64,000 bases of DNA from positions 45,457,288 to 45,521,287 of the forward strand of contig OY986438.1 in NCBI GenBank assembly GCA_963920525.1, in the 5' to 3' direction. How positions within the stretch are numbered: position 1 is the first letter of the stretch; each line of letters opens with the position of its first letter. Source of the stretch: Dichetophora obliterata. Lineage: Eukaryota > Arthropoda > Insecta > Diptera > Sciomyzidae. Shown here piece after piece: positions 1-12,638 of the stretch. The position numbers and the translations under genes were made by a program. Under the pieces are notes generated by a model that saw only the letters and a program-made list of their open reading frames with translations, ran no database searches and was not told the origin of the DNA.

Positions 1-1097
1 CACTGTTTTCGAAATAACACACAAAAAAGGAAAAAAAGATCAAATAAAACTCAACTGTTTTATTGCATTGCCTAAACGACCGAGTCCCGCCCTTAAAATC
101 TTAAAATATATTAAACAAAATAATTACAAATTTATCCTGCGCTGGCTGGCCTTAAAAGCATTTTGCAAAGTTTCACTTGAAACAATCTAAAAATTACAAT
201 TATAACAGCAACCAATTGAAATATTGAAAGCTTTATTGAATTTTTTTTTTATTATTAAGTAAACTTTATTTAGTTTTCTTTTTATTAGCTTTACTAAGCA
301 TTTCAGTGCGTATCCATTTTAACACATCAGCCCACCTGTAAACTTTGTAAGCGGCTTTTATGACCGCCATTGCATAAGCTCAGGCTGCTTAGCGACCTTC
401 ACACGTTGCTGCTTTTAAAAATGTTTTATTTTTTTTTTATTTTGTTTTTTCAATTTTAACATTTAAATAACCATTTACATCATCAGCATCCATTTCATCG
501 TCATTATCATGCTCATCTTTATCACTCTCATCAACATCTGCTTAGCCTCAGAACATAAAAAATTTAAGTTATTTTAAAGAAAAAATATCTAAATATTTGT
601 AAAACAACATGGTAAAGTGAAGTAAATTATGAACGTTGTAAACGTTATTTTTTTATATATACATACATAACAATACATATAAATATCATAGGCTTAATTT
701 TCTTTCAAGAAACAAATATATATATATACCTATATATATATATATATATGTGTGTATATATATATATACAGACATACATATATTATTATAATTATAATGT
801 TTGTAAATCCAAAATTTATATCAATTCAGTTTGAGTTTGCTTGCAAAGTAAAGCAACAACTGACATCTTTTTTAAATTAATTTATATATAAATAATAATT
901 ATTCATAAATGTAAAACTACTTAACTTTATTATACACCTACAACAACAACAAGAACAACAACAAAAGAAAACAACAGAAAATAAAACAAACAACAACAAA
1001 AAAAATATAAAATGAAAACAGGAGCGTGTTTTATTGAGATAAATTCAAAGGGGTTTTTTTATTTAATTAATTCAAAAAACATAAAAGAGAAGATCTC
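1..1097. other. AT-rich intergenic DNA with simple repeats
   Basis: No protein-like frame is visible. The stretch holds a TA/TG microsatellite at about 717-770 and a CAA-rich stretch at about 940-1000. Composition resembles a fly 3' UTR or intergenic DNA, but nothing identifies an upstream gene. Confidence 0.5.
717..770. repeat. TA/TG microsatellite
   Basis: Run of TA dinucleotides interrupted by a short TG block. Confidence 0.85.
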
Positions 1098-1965
1098 TAA
1101 GGCCTTTTACGCATGGAGCAATTGAAAAGTAATGCAACTGCAACAAAAGTTGCTAACCAATGTATTTATACCGAAACCTACATATGAAGCATCATGTGCA
1201 TAACAAGTTGACAACACGTTTGCGACCAGTTCAATGCAACACAGCTTGCTGCAATTTTAATCGGCGATTTTTGTTGCATACGCTTTAACTACTTTAATTT
1301 TCTGTTTCTATTTAACTTAGCTTCAACTAAAAAGTATTTGTGTTGTTATGAATCTTTCAATGTTGCGTTGCGATATCTGAAAACAGCTGCAATTAAGTTT
1401 AACCCTCTACTGCACATGAAGCCATGTATGGCTCTTCATTTTCAAATTCGACTTTCCAACGTATTTTAGAAGTTACGAAAAAGTTATTTAACAGTTATAT
1501 GCATTAGTAGACGCGTGTTAGTGTGTGGTGAATGTTGTTGTCTCTTTTTTTTACACAGCTGCTAAGAAAGTCTCAGTTTCGTTTATCAGTGCGTGTGGTT
1601 TATTATTTTTAATTCAGAAAAACAGAGAATTCAGATATACGTGTAAGTAAGTTTACTTATACAATTTTTTCAAAGAGTTTATAGCCTACTGATTTATGTT
1701 TATCTGATTGTTTTTCAATTGTGCATGTAAAACTCATAAAATAACGCATTCCTTCGAACAGCCATAAATGACTTCTAACGGAACTACTTTTTTGAAAAAA
1801 ATTTTGTTTGCGTATCTAATTATTCTATTTTAAACATAAATCCAACAAAAAAATTTTTTTTCTATCTGGATCATAATGCGTGCAGTAGAGTACCGCTAGA
1901 GTACAGTAACGCTATTGCGTTGCAAGTGCATTACTTTTCAATTGCTCCATGTGTAAAAGGCCTTA
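1098..1965. mobile_element. Non-autonomous DNA transposon (MITE), inverted ends TAAGGCCTTTTAC
   Basis: The left end TAAGGCCTTTTACGCATGG is mirrored at the right end as CCATGTGTAAAAGGCCTTA, and the inversion continues inward through GCAATTGAAAAGTAATGCA. No transposase is present. The superfamily is not clear from the ends. A second, piggyBac-like inverted pair lies inside it. Confidence 0.7.
1404..1890. mobile_element. Possible piggyBac-like MITE nested in the preceding element
   Basis: TTAA at 1400-1403 is followed by CCCTCTACTGCAC. The inverse GTGCAGTAGAG occurs at 1880-1890 but without a clean GGG-TTAA end. TTAA targeting and CCC termini are piggyBac hallmarks. The damaged right end keeps confidence low. 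Confidence 0.35.
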
Positions 1966-2019
1966 AATGTTCACTTGACAGAATTTCGTCGTTTTTGCAG
2001 ATTTTTTCTTTTTTGTCTG

Positions 2020-2384
2020 TTAACCCTTTGTGACATTTTGTACAGAATTGTGTACATCATATTTGAAAGCCGATTGTAACGGCTGTATATGGCTTTTCTT
2101 TTCACACTGTGAGAAACAGCTGATCGTCTATAAATTTTGGTGTTAGAAGCTTAGTTTCTATAGCAAGCGCTCTCTCCACTTTCATCACAAGTTCCGCAGC
2201 GTTACTAAGTTTTACTTTGTTTCTTTTTTTTTGATTTTTTAGAAGCTAATTCAGGTAAGTAAATATATTTTACTTTATAAAACGTTTATTTATAAAATAA
2301 TACTACAAATAAAATTTGTAAAAAAAATCATATTTTTCTGCAACCCTTTAGTTCTTTTGTACACAATTGGTACCAAAGCCTCCA
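2020..2384. mobile_element. Possible piggyBac-like terminus
   Basis: TTAA at 2020-2023 is followed by CCCTTTGTGAC and a GTACAGAATTGTGTAC palindrome. A diverged inverse (GTACACAATTGGTAC) occurs near 2360-2375, just before the LINE insertion. No coding capacity is seen. Confidence 0.3.
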
Positions 2385-3949
2385 ACATGCGTATAGGGCA
2401 GGTAGGTCTACAGAATCTGCCCTATACCAGCTGGCTAGTAACATCCAGTCGGCTCTCAAAAACAAAGAAATCGTACTATGTGCCTTTTTAGATATAGAAG
2501 GAGCCTTCGATAATACTTCTCACGAGGCTGTGAAGAAGTTTTTACATAAAAAAGGAGTAAATGATATGCTCAGCAGATGGATATGCCAAATGCTTTTCGC
2601 TAGAACTGCAGAAACAAAAGTGGGTAACACCACTATAAGAATCAAAACAACAAAAGGCTGCCCACAAGGCGGAGTCCTTTCTCCACTACTGTGGAGTCTT
2701 GTCGTGGACGAATTATTAACGATGCTAACCGAGAATGGCATAAAATGTCAGGGTTACGCAGACGACATCGCCTTAATAGCGAGAGGGAAGTTCGAGGATA
2801 CACTCTGTAACCTGATACAGAGAGGACTGTCAGTAACAAAGGAGTGGTGCAATACAGTGGGATTAAGTATCAACCCAGCGAAAACCACCATAGTATCTTT
2901 TACTAACAAAAGAAGCCTGCCAAACCTCCGAACAATGAGAATGGATGGCACTGAAACTCCCTTCAAAGGAGAAGTAAAGTATCTGGGACTTACACTAGAT
3001 TCAAAGCTTCTCTGGAGAAGATATGCAGAGGTAACTATAAACAAAGCAACGCGCGCACTCATGGTATGTAGGAGCCTGGCGGGGAAAAGCTGGGGTTGTA
3101 ACCCAACAATTCTCCGCTGGATGTATACCATGATGGTGAAACCCATCCTCACCTATGGTGCAATAGCATGGGCTGAGAGAACCAAGCGAACCACAATGAG
3201 GAATATGTTAACAAAGGTGCAGAGACTGGCCTGGGTATGCATCACAGGGGCCATGAGGACATGCCCTACAGCAGCACTAGAAGTAATTCTGGACCTAACA
3301 CCCTTACACCTTGTCATAGAGGGAGTAGCCAAACGAACTCTGTTGTGCATTGCAAAAGAGGGGACAGGTTTAAGTAAAACTATCATCAGTAGAGAGAAGG
3401 AGGATATTGCAAAGCACACTCCCTATAAAACACACATTCTATAAAAGAAGAACTAAGAAGGGAGGAGAGGCATAAACGTTCAAACCTCTGGAAAAGCTTC
3501 CCAAAGATAAGACAATCCAAATTGCTCCTCAAAGATTTTAACACTCGGAGAGCAAAATTGTGCATAAGCTTAGGCAAACCGAATCTAAGGATTCTAACGG
3601 GGTTCCTTACAGGACACTGTAAACTCAAATACCACCTGATGAAATTGGGCATAGGAACCGATAGTAACTGCCGTTTCTGTGAAGAAGCAGAGGAGACTCC
3701 AATACACCTACTCACAAACTGCGACGCTGTGGCTCGCAGACGTAAGCTAGCACTAGGGAACTATGAGCTGAGTCTAGAGCAGTTTTCATCCCTTTAACCT
3801 TAGAATATTCTTAAATTCATTAGAGAAATAGGGCTGGATGGAATTCTGTAATCCGCAAACCCAGTGGAGCCTTGAGAAGAAGGTGCAATAGATCTAATTT
3901 AGGTCGCAGTACGCATCTCCACCATATAACATTAACATTACCAAAGCCT
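2385..3949 (+). pseudogene. 5'-truncated LINE, reverse transcriptase of an RNase H-type clade (LOA/I-like)
   Basis: The sequence opens in mid-RT at the motif AYRAGRSTESALYQL, runs through FLDIEGAFDNTS, PQGGVLSPLLW and the catalytic YADDIAL, and continues into the thumb region (frame to 3444). The second frame (3522-3797) carries the C-terminal CRFCEEAEETPIHLLTNC zinc-knuckle-like motif that in LOA/I-type LINEs follows an RNase H domain. Only about 80 bases separate the frames, so RNase H appears deleted. The 14-base repeat TACCAAAGCCTCCA lies at 2371-2384 and again at 3950-3963 and is the probable target-site duplication. 5' truncation plus a long duplication is normal for target-primed reverse transcription. 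The clade call is from memory of motifs. Confidence 0.85.
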
Positions 3950-4980
3950 CCAGCTTTCCACCCATTATGAAATTCAATCAGAAAGAATCATCTTGTGACA
4001 ATGTGCTTTCTAACATGTTTGCAAACTTCTTTAAATAAACTTACTCCGATATACCATTTAATACTAGCACGGTGTAGCCTTTTCTCCCGCCAGTTAACTC
4101 TTTTCAAACTCCTGTAATAGACCCAAATATTGTCATGTGTTATCTTCGACAAGTAAAATCTTTTTTTACGACCGGCCCTGATAAAATTCCAAGCTGTATT
4201 TTAAAGCAATGTATTACAAACCTGCGTACTCCTCTAGCAAACATTTTTAATATTTCCTTGCATAGTGGTTATTTTCCTATTATATGGAAGGATTCTTATA
4301 TTATACCCCTTCATAAATCTGGCTCCGAAATAGATGTTTCTAACTATCGAGGAATTGCAAAATTAAGTGCAATCCCTAAGTTATTTGAGAAAATCATAAC
4401 TGATCAATTAACCCACTCCGTGTCTTCCACCATTTCTGTCTTTCAACATGGTTTTCTCAAGGGTAAGTCCACTACAACAAAACTCTTAGAGTTTACTACG
4501 CGTGTTATAAATGGTTTTACTTTGGGACTGCAGACTGATGTTATTTATACGGACTTTAGCAAAGCTTTCGGCAGTGTTAATCATAATCTTCTTTTGAAAA
4601 AACTCCACCTTATTGGGTTTCCTGTCACATTATTAAATTGGATAAATTCGTATTTATCTAGACGTACTCAAAAGGTTTTATATAAGAATTCTCTTTCAAA
4701 AAGTATTTCGGTCACTTCTGGCGTTGCTCAGGGCAGTCATCTTGGAGCGGTTTTGTTTTTACTATTCATTAATGATCTTCCTTCGGTAATAAAACACTGT
4801 AACGTCTTAATGTACGCTGAGGACGTGAAACTTTTTCTTTGTTACAAATCACCCGAAGAACGACATCTTTTACAATTTATATTAACAATAGAGATATAAA
4901 ACTAATAATATGTAAACATAAATGTATTAAACCATGTTACACTTTTCTAAATCCATTCTAAACAATTCTTAATCAATTTT
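3950..4980 (+). pseudogene. Decayed jockey/CR1-like LINE fragment (reverse transcriptase)
   Basis: A 254-codon frame (4135-4899) reads through [81 protein letters not shown] and MYAEDVKLF. The catalytic aspartate pair has become Ala-Glu-Asp (YAED where the family has FADD/YADD), so it is dead. Upstream bases 3955-4130 resemble the endonuclease-RT linker with stops. The copy is cut off just after the catalytic motif. Confidence 0.85.
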
Positions 4981-5089
4981 GTTTAAAAGTATGTCTATTC
5001 AAAGTGTGATCTATTTGAGCACTTATGGAGTTGAACGCTAAGCACATACTAATAGGATCATTACGGCCATAGCTAGTCCTATGACATGG

Positions 5090-7215
5090 AATGTAAAAAA
5101 AAAATCTCTTTGCCTAAAATATCTCAGGCGCATAGATCCATAAGAGAGCGAGGAAAGGCGCGCAGTCTATGTGTAACATCATTATATCGCGAACAAAAAT
5201 AATAAAAAAACTTACGCCTGGAGGCTAATACGACTGGGTATTAAGACCCAGAAGAGCACATCTGGATACGTTGGTTGGCATAGAATTCCAATTCAATTTA
5301 AAACATTTATATAACGAGTAAAACGTTTTTGTAATTTTTCCAATCGCAAAAATCTATCTTGTAATATGGATGTGTGATTTAGGATCGACCTTACTAAAAA
5401 TACAAATAAAGTTCTAAGTGTATATGTATCCTAAAATTCCTTCGAATGACGCCTCAAAAAACTCATCATTGCATTATCCTTGGCAATTATGTTATTGTAA
5501 TGCTTAAAAAAAGAAATTTTTATATGAAATAAAACACCTAAATCAGATTTAGACTCATTCAACACGTGAAAGGTTACTACTTGCGATTGAGTAATTAAAA
5601 CAATGTGATTGTTTTTTCATATAAAAAGACATTTTGCTGCATTTGGCAACATCTAAATATAGTTACTGAACACCATTTAACCATATTATTTTTAAATCAA
5701 TTTGAAGAAGGCCGGAAGGTTAAGGTACCGTACTAAACAGTTTATAATCATCAGCAGGGCTCGGATTTTGATGAGCTAAAAAATTGCAAAAAATTAATTA
5801 AAAACTGACAAAAATTACCTAAACACGCAAACAATTACATAAAATATGCAAAAAATAAAGCTTTAAAAATATAACATTACTAAACTTAAAATTTATTTTA
5901 TGTAACTTGTATGCATAGCGTTACAGTATATTACAAGGTACATTTTTAAGTTATTATAATTAAAAGAACGTCGATTGTCTGACAAATATTTTTGTAAACA
6001 GTTCTACTTCTTTACTGACGAAAGCAACATATTTAAAAGACGCTATGTCATCGGATGTAAGTTCCTCTTCTAATTTCATAGTATTAAAATTTAATTCCCC
6101 TAATATTTGAGCAATAGAGCATAAACATAGAGTTAATATAAACTAGCATATCCTGAGTTTTTATCTTACACTTGTTTAATCTTTCTACATACCCTTTCGT
6201 CAGTTTCACCACGCGCAGAGGTTTTTTTTCATCGAGGTCTATAAACAAAGCTACTCCTTTTTCTAGAGGAAATATTTTTGATTGAAGGGACTCGATTGTT
6301 AAGGGAATTTGTTTAAAAATGTACATTTTTTAGTACAAAAAAAAAATTATTTTTAAATTACTTTAAAATAACATAAAAACAGAAAAATGCTCTAAAAATT
6401 AATAAAAATGTCCAAAAATGACAATAAAATAACTTAAAAATTGCTAAAAAGTTACTTAAGTCTAATAAAAATGACATAAAAACTAAATACGATGAAAAAC
6501 GACGAAAAATTAACTAAAAACTTTTGATATTTGGAATTTAGGAAACATAAATGGACGTTCTAAATAACCAGGAAATGTCTAAGAAGCAGCAAAAAAAAGA
6601 TAACATGTAGAAATCTAAGCCCTTATCATCAGCATACATCAAACAGTTAGTACGCTGTAAAAAGTTTGGAAGATCGTTGATGAACAAGACAAACAACTAT
6701 GGTGCAAGGTGGCTTTCTTGGGGCACACCAGAGCGGTTGGTAATAGATTTCGAACAGCAGTTACCAATACAGAAAACTTGATATCTGTGAGGAAGGTAAT
6801 TCCTCAGCCAGGATACAAAAAATGAATGTAACCCCATTAAGGAAAGTTTTTTACCATAATGAAGTGCTCAACTCTATCAAAGGCCTTGGCGAAATCAGTA
6901 AAAATTACGTCAACTAAATTCCATTCTATTGAAGTGAGAAAACAGTGTTATGTGTGTAAATGTGTAGATTAACCAGTAACAAATCCGAGTTGAAATTCGG
7001 AGATTGAGTTTTTAATTCTAGCATAAATGCGCTTTTTGACAATGATTTGAGATCAAAGGCAATTTTGATATCGATCGATAGTTTGATATATTTTGCCTAG
7101 AGCCAGACTTATGGATAGCGACTATAAAGGACTCCTTCCAGATATCCAAAATCTGGATACCTGGAAATATTGAGGGAATATTATCAGGACCAGTTCCTTC
7201 TGTATTGCGATGCAA
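5090..7215 (-). pseudogene. Decayed jockey/CR1-like LINE copy split by a hAT insertion
   Basis: Read on the minus strand, the pieces fall in LINE order: GTGPDNIPSIF and NISNYRSISKL (7215-7018), VIFTDFAKAFDRVEH (about 6885-6930), LLFVLFINDLP and MYADD (about 6630-6720), then after the insertion DDYKLF (about 5725-5755), DLGVLFHIKISF, MSFLRRHSKEF and RLEKLQKRFTRYI (down to about 5270). Several frameshifts and stops are present. This is one ancient copy, not several fragments. Confidence 0.8.
5755..6624. mobile_element. Non-autonomous hAT-like element inserted in a LINE
   Basis: The 8-base sequence ATCATCAG occurs at 5747-5754 and 6625-6632, exactly flanking ends CAGGGCTCGGATTT and AAATCTAAGCCCTT, which are imperfect inverses. 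An 8-bp duplication and CAGGG ends are typical of hAT. The host LINE reads coherently across the insertion at its YADD motif. The interior is very AT-rich with degenerate AAAAATGAC-type repeats. An 80-codon minus-strand frame at 6084-6326 has no recognisable domain. Confidence 0.8.
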
Positions 7216-7237
7216 AAAAAAAATTTCAAAATAGCTT

Positions 7238-7346
7238 AATCGGTACTCCGTAATGCGGTAACCACGTGCGATTTGCTATTTGAATGCTCATCGCATTTCA
7301 TTTTCGCAACCAACGCATTGATTTACGCATCGCAATACGGAGTAGG
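7238..7346. mobile_element. Short hairpin MITE
   Basis: GTACTCCGTAATGCGGTAA near the left edge is mirrored by TTACGCATCGCAATACGGAGTA at the right. It is about 110 bp with no coding potential. No target duplication was established. Confidence 0.5.
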
Positions 7347-7379
7347 GCCCTAGATCTTGTCAGACATCATCATCATATG

Positions 7380-7598
7380 CAGCCCAATTCTGCATGATTT
7401 TCCCCGGGGAATCGGAAAAGGGAGTTTTAATTTTAAAGATAAAGTTTAAAAGCATTCTGGAAATTTTTAATGCCAATTTGTTCATCAACTATCAATATTC
7501 ATGAGTGTAAATAAAAATAATTTGATCTTTCTCTGCTATCTTAAAAATTAATACTCCCTTTTCCAATTCCCCGGGAAAAATCATTCAGAATTGGGCTG
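7380..7598. mobile_element. MITE with CAGCCCAATTCTG ends (PIF/Harbinger-like?)
   Basis: The left end CAGCCCAATTCTGCATGAT and right end ATCATTCAGAATTGGGCTG are inverses, continuing inward through CCCCGGGGAATCGG / CCAATTCCCCGGG. Length is 219 bp. The flanking 3 bases (ATG / ATA) nearly match. The ends resemble those of the MITE at 63.28 kb. Confidence 0.75.
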
Positions 7599-7950
7599 AT
7601 AGTAAAAAGATTAGTTCACGTCGTTGCCGTCATCTTATAAAAATATCGATTAAAAATTAATTTTTTTTACAGCAAAAAAAAAATTACAGCAAAAGGATTT
7701 GTGACGTCTGAAGTGCTACTAGCAGCTTTTTTGTTAAAATAGCATATTTTTAGGAAAATCCTTCGTGTTTCTTTTTTTATTCAAGAAATTCCAGAAGTTC
7801 TTCGGATTTCCTCACATATCAGATTCCAGTTTATTAAGGTGAGATTTGTAGAGCGACTAAATTTTTTTGTTGAGCTATTATGTAAGTGATAGAAAATATT
7901 TTTGGATCTAATAAAATTCCCTACTTTTCGATTTGAAAACAATTGTTTTA

Positions 7951-9337
7951 GGGTCAGTCTCTTCACCTCCTGCTAAATCTAATGCTATATCGTGGAAGAC
8001 TGCTAAATAAAGAAGGGATTCTGAATTTTAGAACTCCTGCTAAATATTTATGTTTCTTCACCATAGCTTCTGATTTGGAAGACGAATTCTAGAGTTAACA
8101 TAGAAGTAGTTTTTTCCCAATGGGAAATTTTATTTTTCTAAGAATTTGACACATTTTGACGAAAAGTTAGAACTAGATTTTGACACAAAAAGAAAATAGT
8201 AATAAAATTCAAAATAAAAACGGGTGGTCTGTAGCACAAATTTACAGAAAAATTATAATTTACGCTTCAACACCGAATTGTTAAAAATAGTCTGGTCATG
8301 TGTTGACACAGGCCAACGAGTAACTATGTCAAGCACTTTTAAATTAGCGGACACTACCGTTAGTACGTTGAATGAAAACCAACCTTTTCGGTTTCGATAA
8401 ACCTCAGCATGTTCGCCATCCGGGGATTATATCCGAATGTGAGTACAAGCAATTGCACCAATAGTGCGTGGAAATTTTGCGATTTTGTAAAATGCCGTTG
8501 ATGCTAAACAAAATAAATAATAATATATCAGCTACTTCTATAATAAAAACAAATACTGTTTATATGTATCTTCAGCCATTTCTTGTTCGGTTCCTGGCAT
8601 TCGAACAAAACCTTTGGAATGTTTGCAAATTGCTTTGGCTACCCGCGACAAAATACTGCAAATAGACGAAGCAGACACTCCGACAAAATTAAATGTTGCG
8701 TTATTGGCCGAATGTACCGTGACCTTTAATTGACCAATAATACCAATTATCATGTTTTCATCATTCATCATTATCAATTATCACTATTTCAATTCAATAC
8801 AATATTTGAAATTCGGTAAATCTCAAATCACTATCAATGAGTGCTAGAATTTGCGCTGCAGTGGGTTTTGTTATGAGAAAGCGGAATAAAAAATTGGTGT
8901 TGTCCCATTTATCCATATTAATTCGCGGGAAAATTTTGTACCTCTGACGAACCGACACTAGCATTTCTTCATCTTCATCCTCCCATCAATCTCATCGTCT
9001 GTTCTCCAATCTTCCACCTCCCACACACGATTTTATAGAGACGAGGTCATAATTATTGCAAATTATCGACTGGTGATGAAGTAAAATTAAAGCTGATGAA
9101 AGATAAAACGTCGAAAATCGGTTTCCAACTCAAAAATCCTCCTTCCAAGTGTAAATAGAAGGCCAACATTGGCCTTCCAGATAAATCGCCTGCTAACGGT
9201 AGCTGACTTCTAACTTAGCAAACGATCGTATTCTAAACTCTAGCTAAGTCGGTGAAGAGACAAAATTGTTTTTGAAATTTAGAAATTTCCTCCTAGAACG
9301 ACTTCCAACTCTTAGCAGGAGGTGAAGAAATTAGCCC
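7951..9337 (-). mobile_element. Decayed PIF/Harbinger transposon
   Basis: TTA duplications at 7948-7950 and 9338-9340 flank inverted ends GGGTCAGTCTCTTCACC and GGGCTAATTTCTTCACC, both continuing into TCCTGCTAA. On the minus strand a HARBI1-type transposase relic is readable: VSASSICSILSRVAKAI (about 8640-8690), then IGAIACTHI and SPDGEHAEVYRNR (about 8390-8460). In active relatives the IG-I-D-GTHI motif carries the first catalytic aspartate. Here it is replaced by alanine, and stops interrupt the frame. Confidence 0.8.
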
Positions 9338-9340
9338 TTA

Positions 9341-10082
9341 ATGCAATCAAATCTTGATTCCAAATCTTCGAATGTTTATTCCACTTTTGAATTTACCAAT
9401 CTTAAAATATGCTAGCGTAAATTAATTTCAAATCAATGTCAGTATTATTTTTTTTTTTCAATTTAGGGTTAAAGCAACTGCAAGGTTGATTATTTGAAAG
9501 TTCGGGGTCAGCATTTAAAAATTAGAAATAGAGGCCTCGGAACCGGACGCGTGTGTTACAAGCGAATTCTTCTACAATATTTAGTTGAGCGGCTATTCAA
9601 AATTCTTTTGCACAGTGAGTTTTTCCAATACAAAAATTGGACAATAGTAGAAGGAGTGCTCCTATGATAATGCAATTTTTAACGCTTAATTAGCTTAAGC
9701 CGCCAATTAAGAAAAATTTAAAAAATCGTCGAAATCGCTTAGACCCTAGGGGTACCTCCCTTGGAATTATATTAATTTTTTACTTGATTTTGTATGTAAT
9801 TTTTTTATTTTAAACATGCATCAAAAATATATATATATATATGCATATTTGTATATAAAATCGTGGTTATATAGAATCGATACTAGTAAATTAAAAAATG
9901 GCACTTCATTTTATAGGATTTGTTGTTTTTTTTCATCGAAATTTGACGATTTCTAAAATTTTTCATTTTGTATCATATATTAAAATCACTAAAGTATGTA
10001 TCAAATTTTATATATTCTTGGATTTTTTAATTCTATTTATTTACCCAAATATTTTTTTTTAATAAAAAATTTACTTGGCTCA
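9341..10082. other. Intergenic DNA, nothing recognised
   Basis: AT-rich DNA with short poly-A/T runs and a TA microsatellite near 9830-9845. No frame, hairpin or repeat I could assign. Confidence 0.4.
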
Positions 10083-10089
10083 GTTTAAT

Positions 10090-10348
10090 CACAGAGACTT
10101 TATTATGCAGAGATCCCAGTTGGACTTCGAATTCTCTTCGAACTCAAGTTTCGGTGTGCAAGTGTCCGGAGGATAGATGAAAAAAAAAACAAAAATAATT
10201 ATGCCTATACATTTCTATAGGTGCGCATGAAATAACTGCTGAGGCAAAAGCATAACTCTTTTTTTTTCTTCTTCTATCCTCCTGAGGCTTGTACAACGTA
10301 AATTGAGTGAACTTCGAACTGGGACCTCTGTGTAATATAGTCTCTGTG
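10090..10348. mobile_element. MITE with CACAGAGAC ends
   Basis: CACAGAGACTTTATTA at the left and TAATATAGTCTCTGTG at the right are imperfect inverses, and the pairing continues through GATCCCAGTTGGACTTCGAA and GGAGGATAGA. GTTTAAT flanks both sides (10083-10089, 10349-10355), a 7-8 bp target duplication that fits hAT or a related superfamily. Confidence 0.75.
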
Positions 10349-10355
10349 GTTTAAT

Positions 10356-12636
10356 CAGAACACAAATTTTGACAATTATTTGTTTAAGAGAACCCAAAAC
10401 GAATTGAACAAAACATGATTTTTTTTTTAAATATCTCAACTTTGAAGTGTCACAACGTAGCGAAATCGAAGTCATTCCCTTAAATATTACCTATTATTAT
10501 TAAATAATACCTGTCGATTTTGATACTAATACTGTTAGGTGTCGATTCATAAAAAATTTGGTTTTTTGTCAATAGAACAACGCACTGTACGGTGGTTTAT
10601 TATGTTTAGAGTTCAAGTATATAACGAGCTGAACAATTGAAATATACGATTGTTAATAAATGCTTTCTACCTTTATTTAAATTTAAACAATGTTCGCTAA
10701 TAATTTCTCCTTATCCCTTCCCCTCTATTTTTAAGTTCAATACACAATTGAAGTTTTGTTTTAAATTTTATTAATTTTAATATTTTTAATATATGCCAGA
10801 AATACTTTACACTTTGTTACATTCTTCTATGTTTATTTTAATTATGCCTTTTTTTTAGTTTTTTTATATGGTTTTAGTATCTTAAATTAACATTTATATA
10901 TATGTATATATAAAAAAGACAAACCTTAACATTAGTTAAGTAAAAACGTCACTGATCAAAAACATAAAAAAATCCTTGCGTATAAAGCTAAAAAATGCAT
11001 TTAAAATGGAAAAAATAATTTACAATACTTGTTCTTATTTAGCTTATAATTTGTTGTAGCAATTGTGGCTATCAAATGCAATCAAATGTTTTTTTGATTT
11101 AGCTTAGGTTTTAACGTGGGTGTGTGTATGTAAAAGTGTATATCTATATAGCTTATTAGTTATGCTTGAGTTTATTTTAATGGGTTGAATTTCTTACTTA
11201 TTTTTGGATGACTAGAATTGTTATGAAATTTCAACAATTTGGCGACAAATCGTTTGTTTGTTACTGTTTGTTAAACTAGCATCATATCCTGTCGTCAAAT
11301 TATAGTTGTTTTGTTGGTGGTGTTTTTGCGGTCGTGGTTATGAAAGCCCTTACTTATGCTTTTGATATTATTTATTCTTTTGCTTTAACATGTAATTTAT
11401 AAAATTTTTTTAGATTATTTAAATTTTTTAATTTTTACAAAGCTATAGTGTTTTGTTCTTAGAATATGAAACTTGGTGTTTTAATTTTTCGGTTTTTTGC
11501 TTTTGAAACAATTCATAACATTATGTAAGTGTTATAGAAAATATGATCTGACTTTTATTCATACAAATTTTAACAATTTAATCTTGTGTGCTTTTAGAGA
11601 ATTTTTTGTATTTGCACTAAAATATAGTATTCTATGAAAAATAACAAATTTTCTGGTGAATGTTAGTGAATTGCTATATTCGAAAGTGATTTTGTTTTAA
11701 TACTATAAAACTGCACTGCTGCTGCTGAAGGAGCGTGGAACTTCAATAGATTAAGAAATTTAGAAAAACTGGTATAAAAATACTTATCGCATTATTTGTT
11801 GTTTGTGCTGCCAACTAGCTTTAGCAAAATAGCCTAAATAATGTTTAAATTTTAGTTAATAATTAATTAAACTCACATTTACTGAGGTGCTATTATATAT
11901 TAACAGTAAAATTTTACATCAACTTTGATATTTTTATTTAGTATCGCTTTAAATTAGACATTGATTTACGACATTGATTTCGGTTTTGTTTTTATTTTAA
12001 CTGGATTAAAAAAAGTTGTCTTTAATGTTAAAAAAAGTGTCTTTTGGTTGTTGTCCAATATCATTAACATTATAACGTATTTGTTAATTACAACAATGAC
12101 ATCAATATTATTTTTTGCGTTAATTTCAAAAACTAATTACTTATAAAATGAGGAATTGTTTTGCTTTTGATTAATCCACTTTTTCTTATTTGTAATTTTT
12201 TTTTCTGTTTAGAGCGCATATCGTTTGTATTCTAAATAAAATTTATTGCTTTCGGAATCGGTTTGCGATGACCTTTACTTCGTGTTGCTCGATAAGATGT
12301 GTATAAGGTGCAAAGTATTTTTTTTTTAAATTAAGCATGCTTTTAGGATGTATAATATATTTAAGAAGTTTATAAAAAATATTGTATTTACAAATAAAGA
12401 AACTTTAAATATTCACATTTAGAATACGTTGCATAATTATGCATATTTTTTTCAGTAGTTTACTTTCTAAATATAACCATTCATCATTCTTATTTTACTA
12501 TAGATTGCTATGTTTATATTTACGTAGCGGTCGTTGATCGCTGCTTTTTGAACTTAAGTATTAAAGCACATTTGGAAAGAAGCAAGTGAAGCCCTATCAA
12601 CTTAAATATATGCATGTAAGTATATATATATATATA
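10356..12636. other. AT-rich non-coding DNA downstream of Hip14
   Basis: About 2.3 kb of low-complexity AT-rich sequence without frames above background. It lies 3' of the Hip14 stop codon and could contain its 3' UTR or that of a gene outside the window. No decisive polyadenylation site can be named by eye. Confidence 0.35.
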
Positions 12637-12638
12637 TA

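Noticed and set aside
6084..6326. 80-codon minus-strand frame in the hAT insertion
   Set aside because: No recognisable domain and AT-rich context; mentioned only as part of the element.
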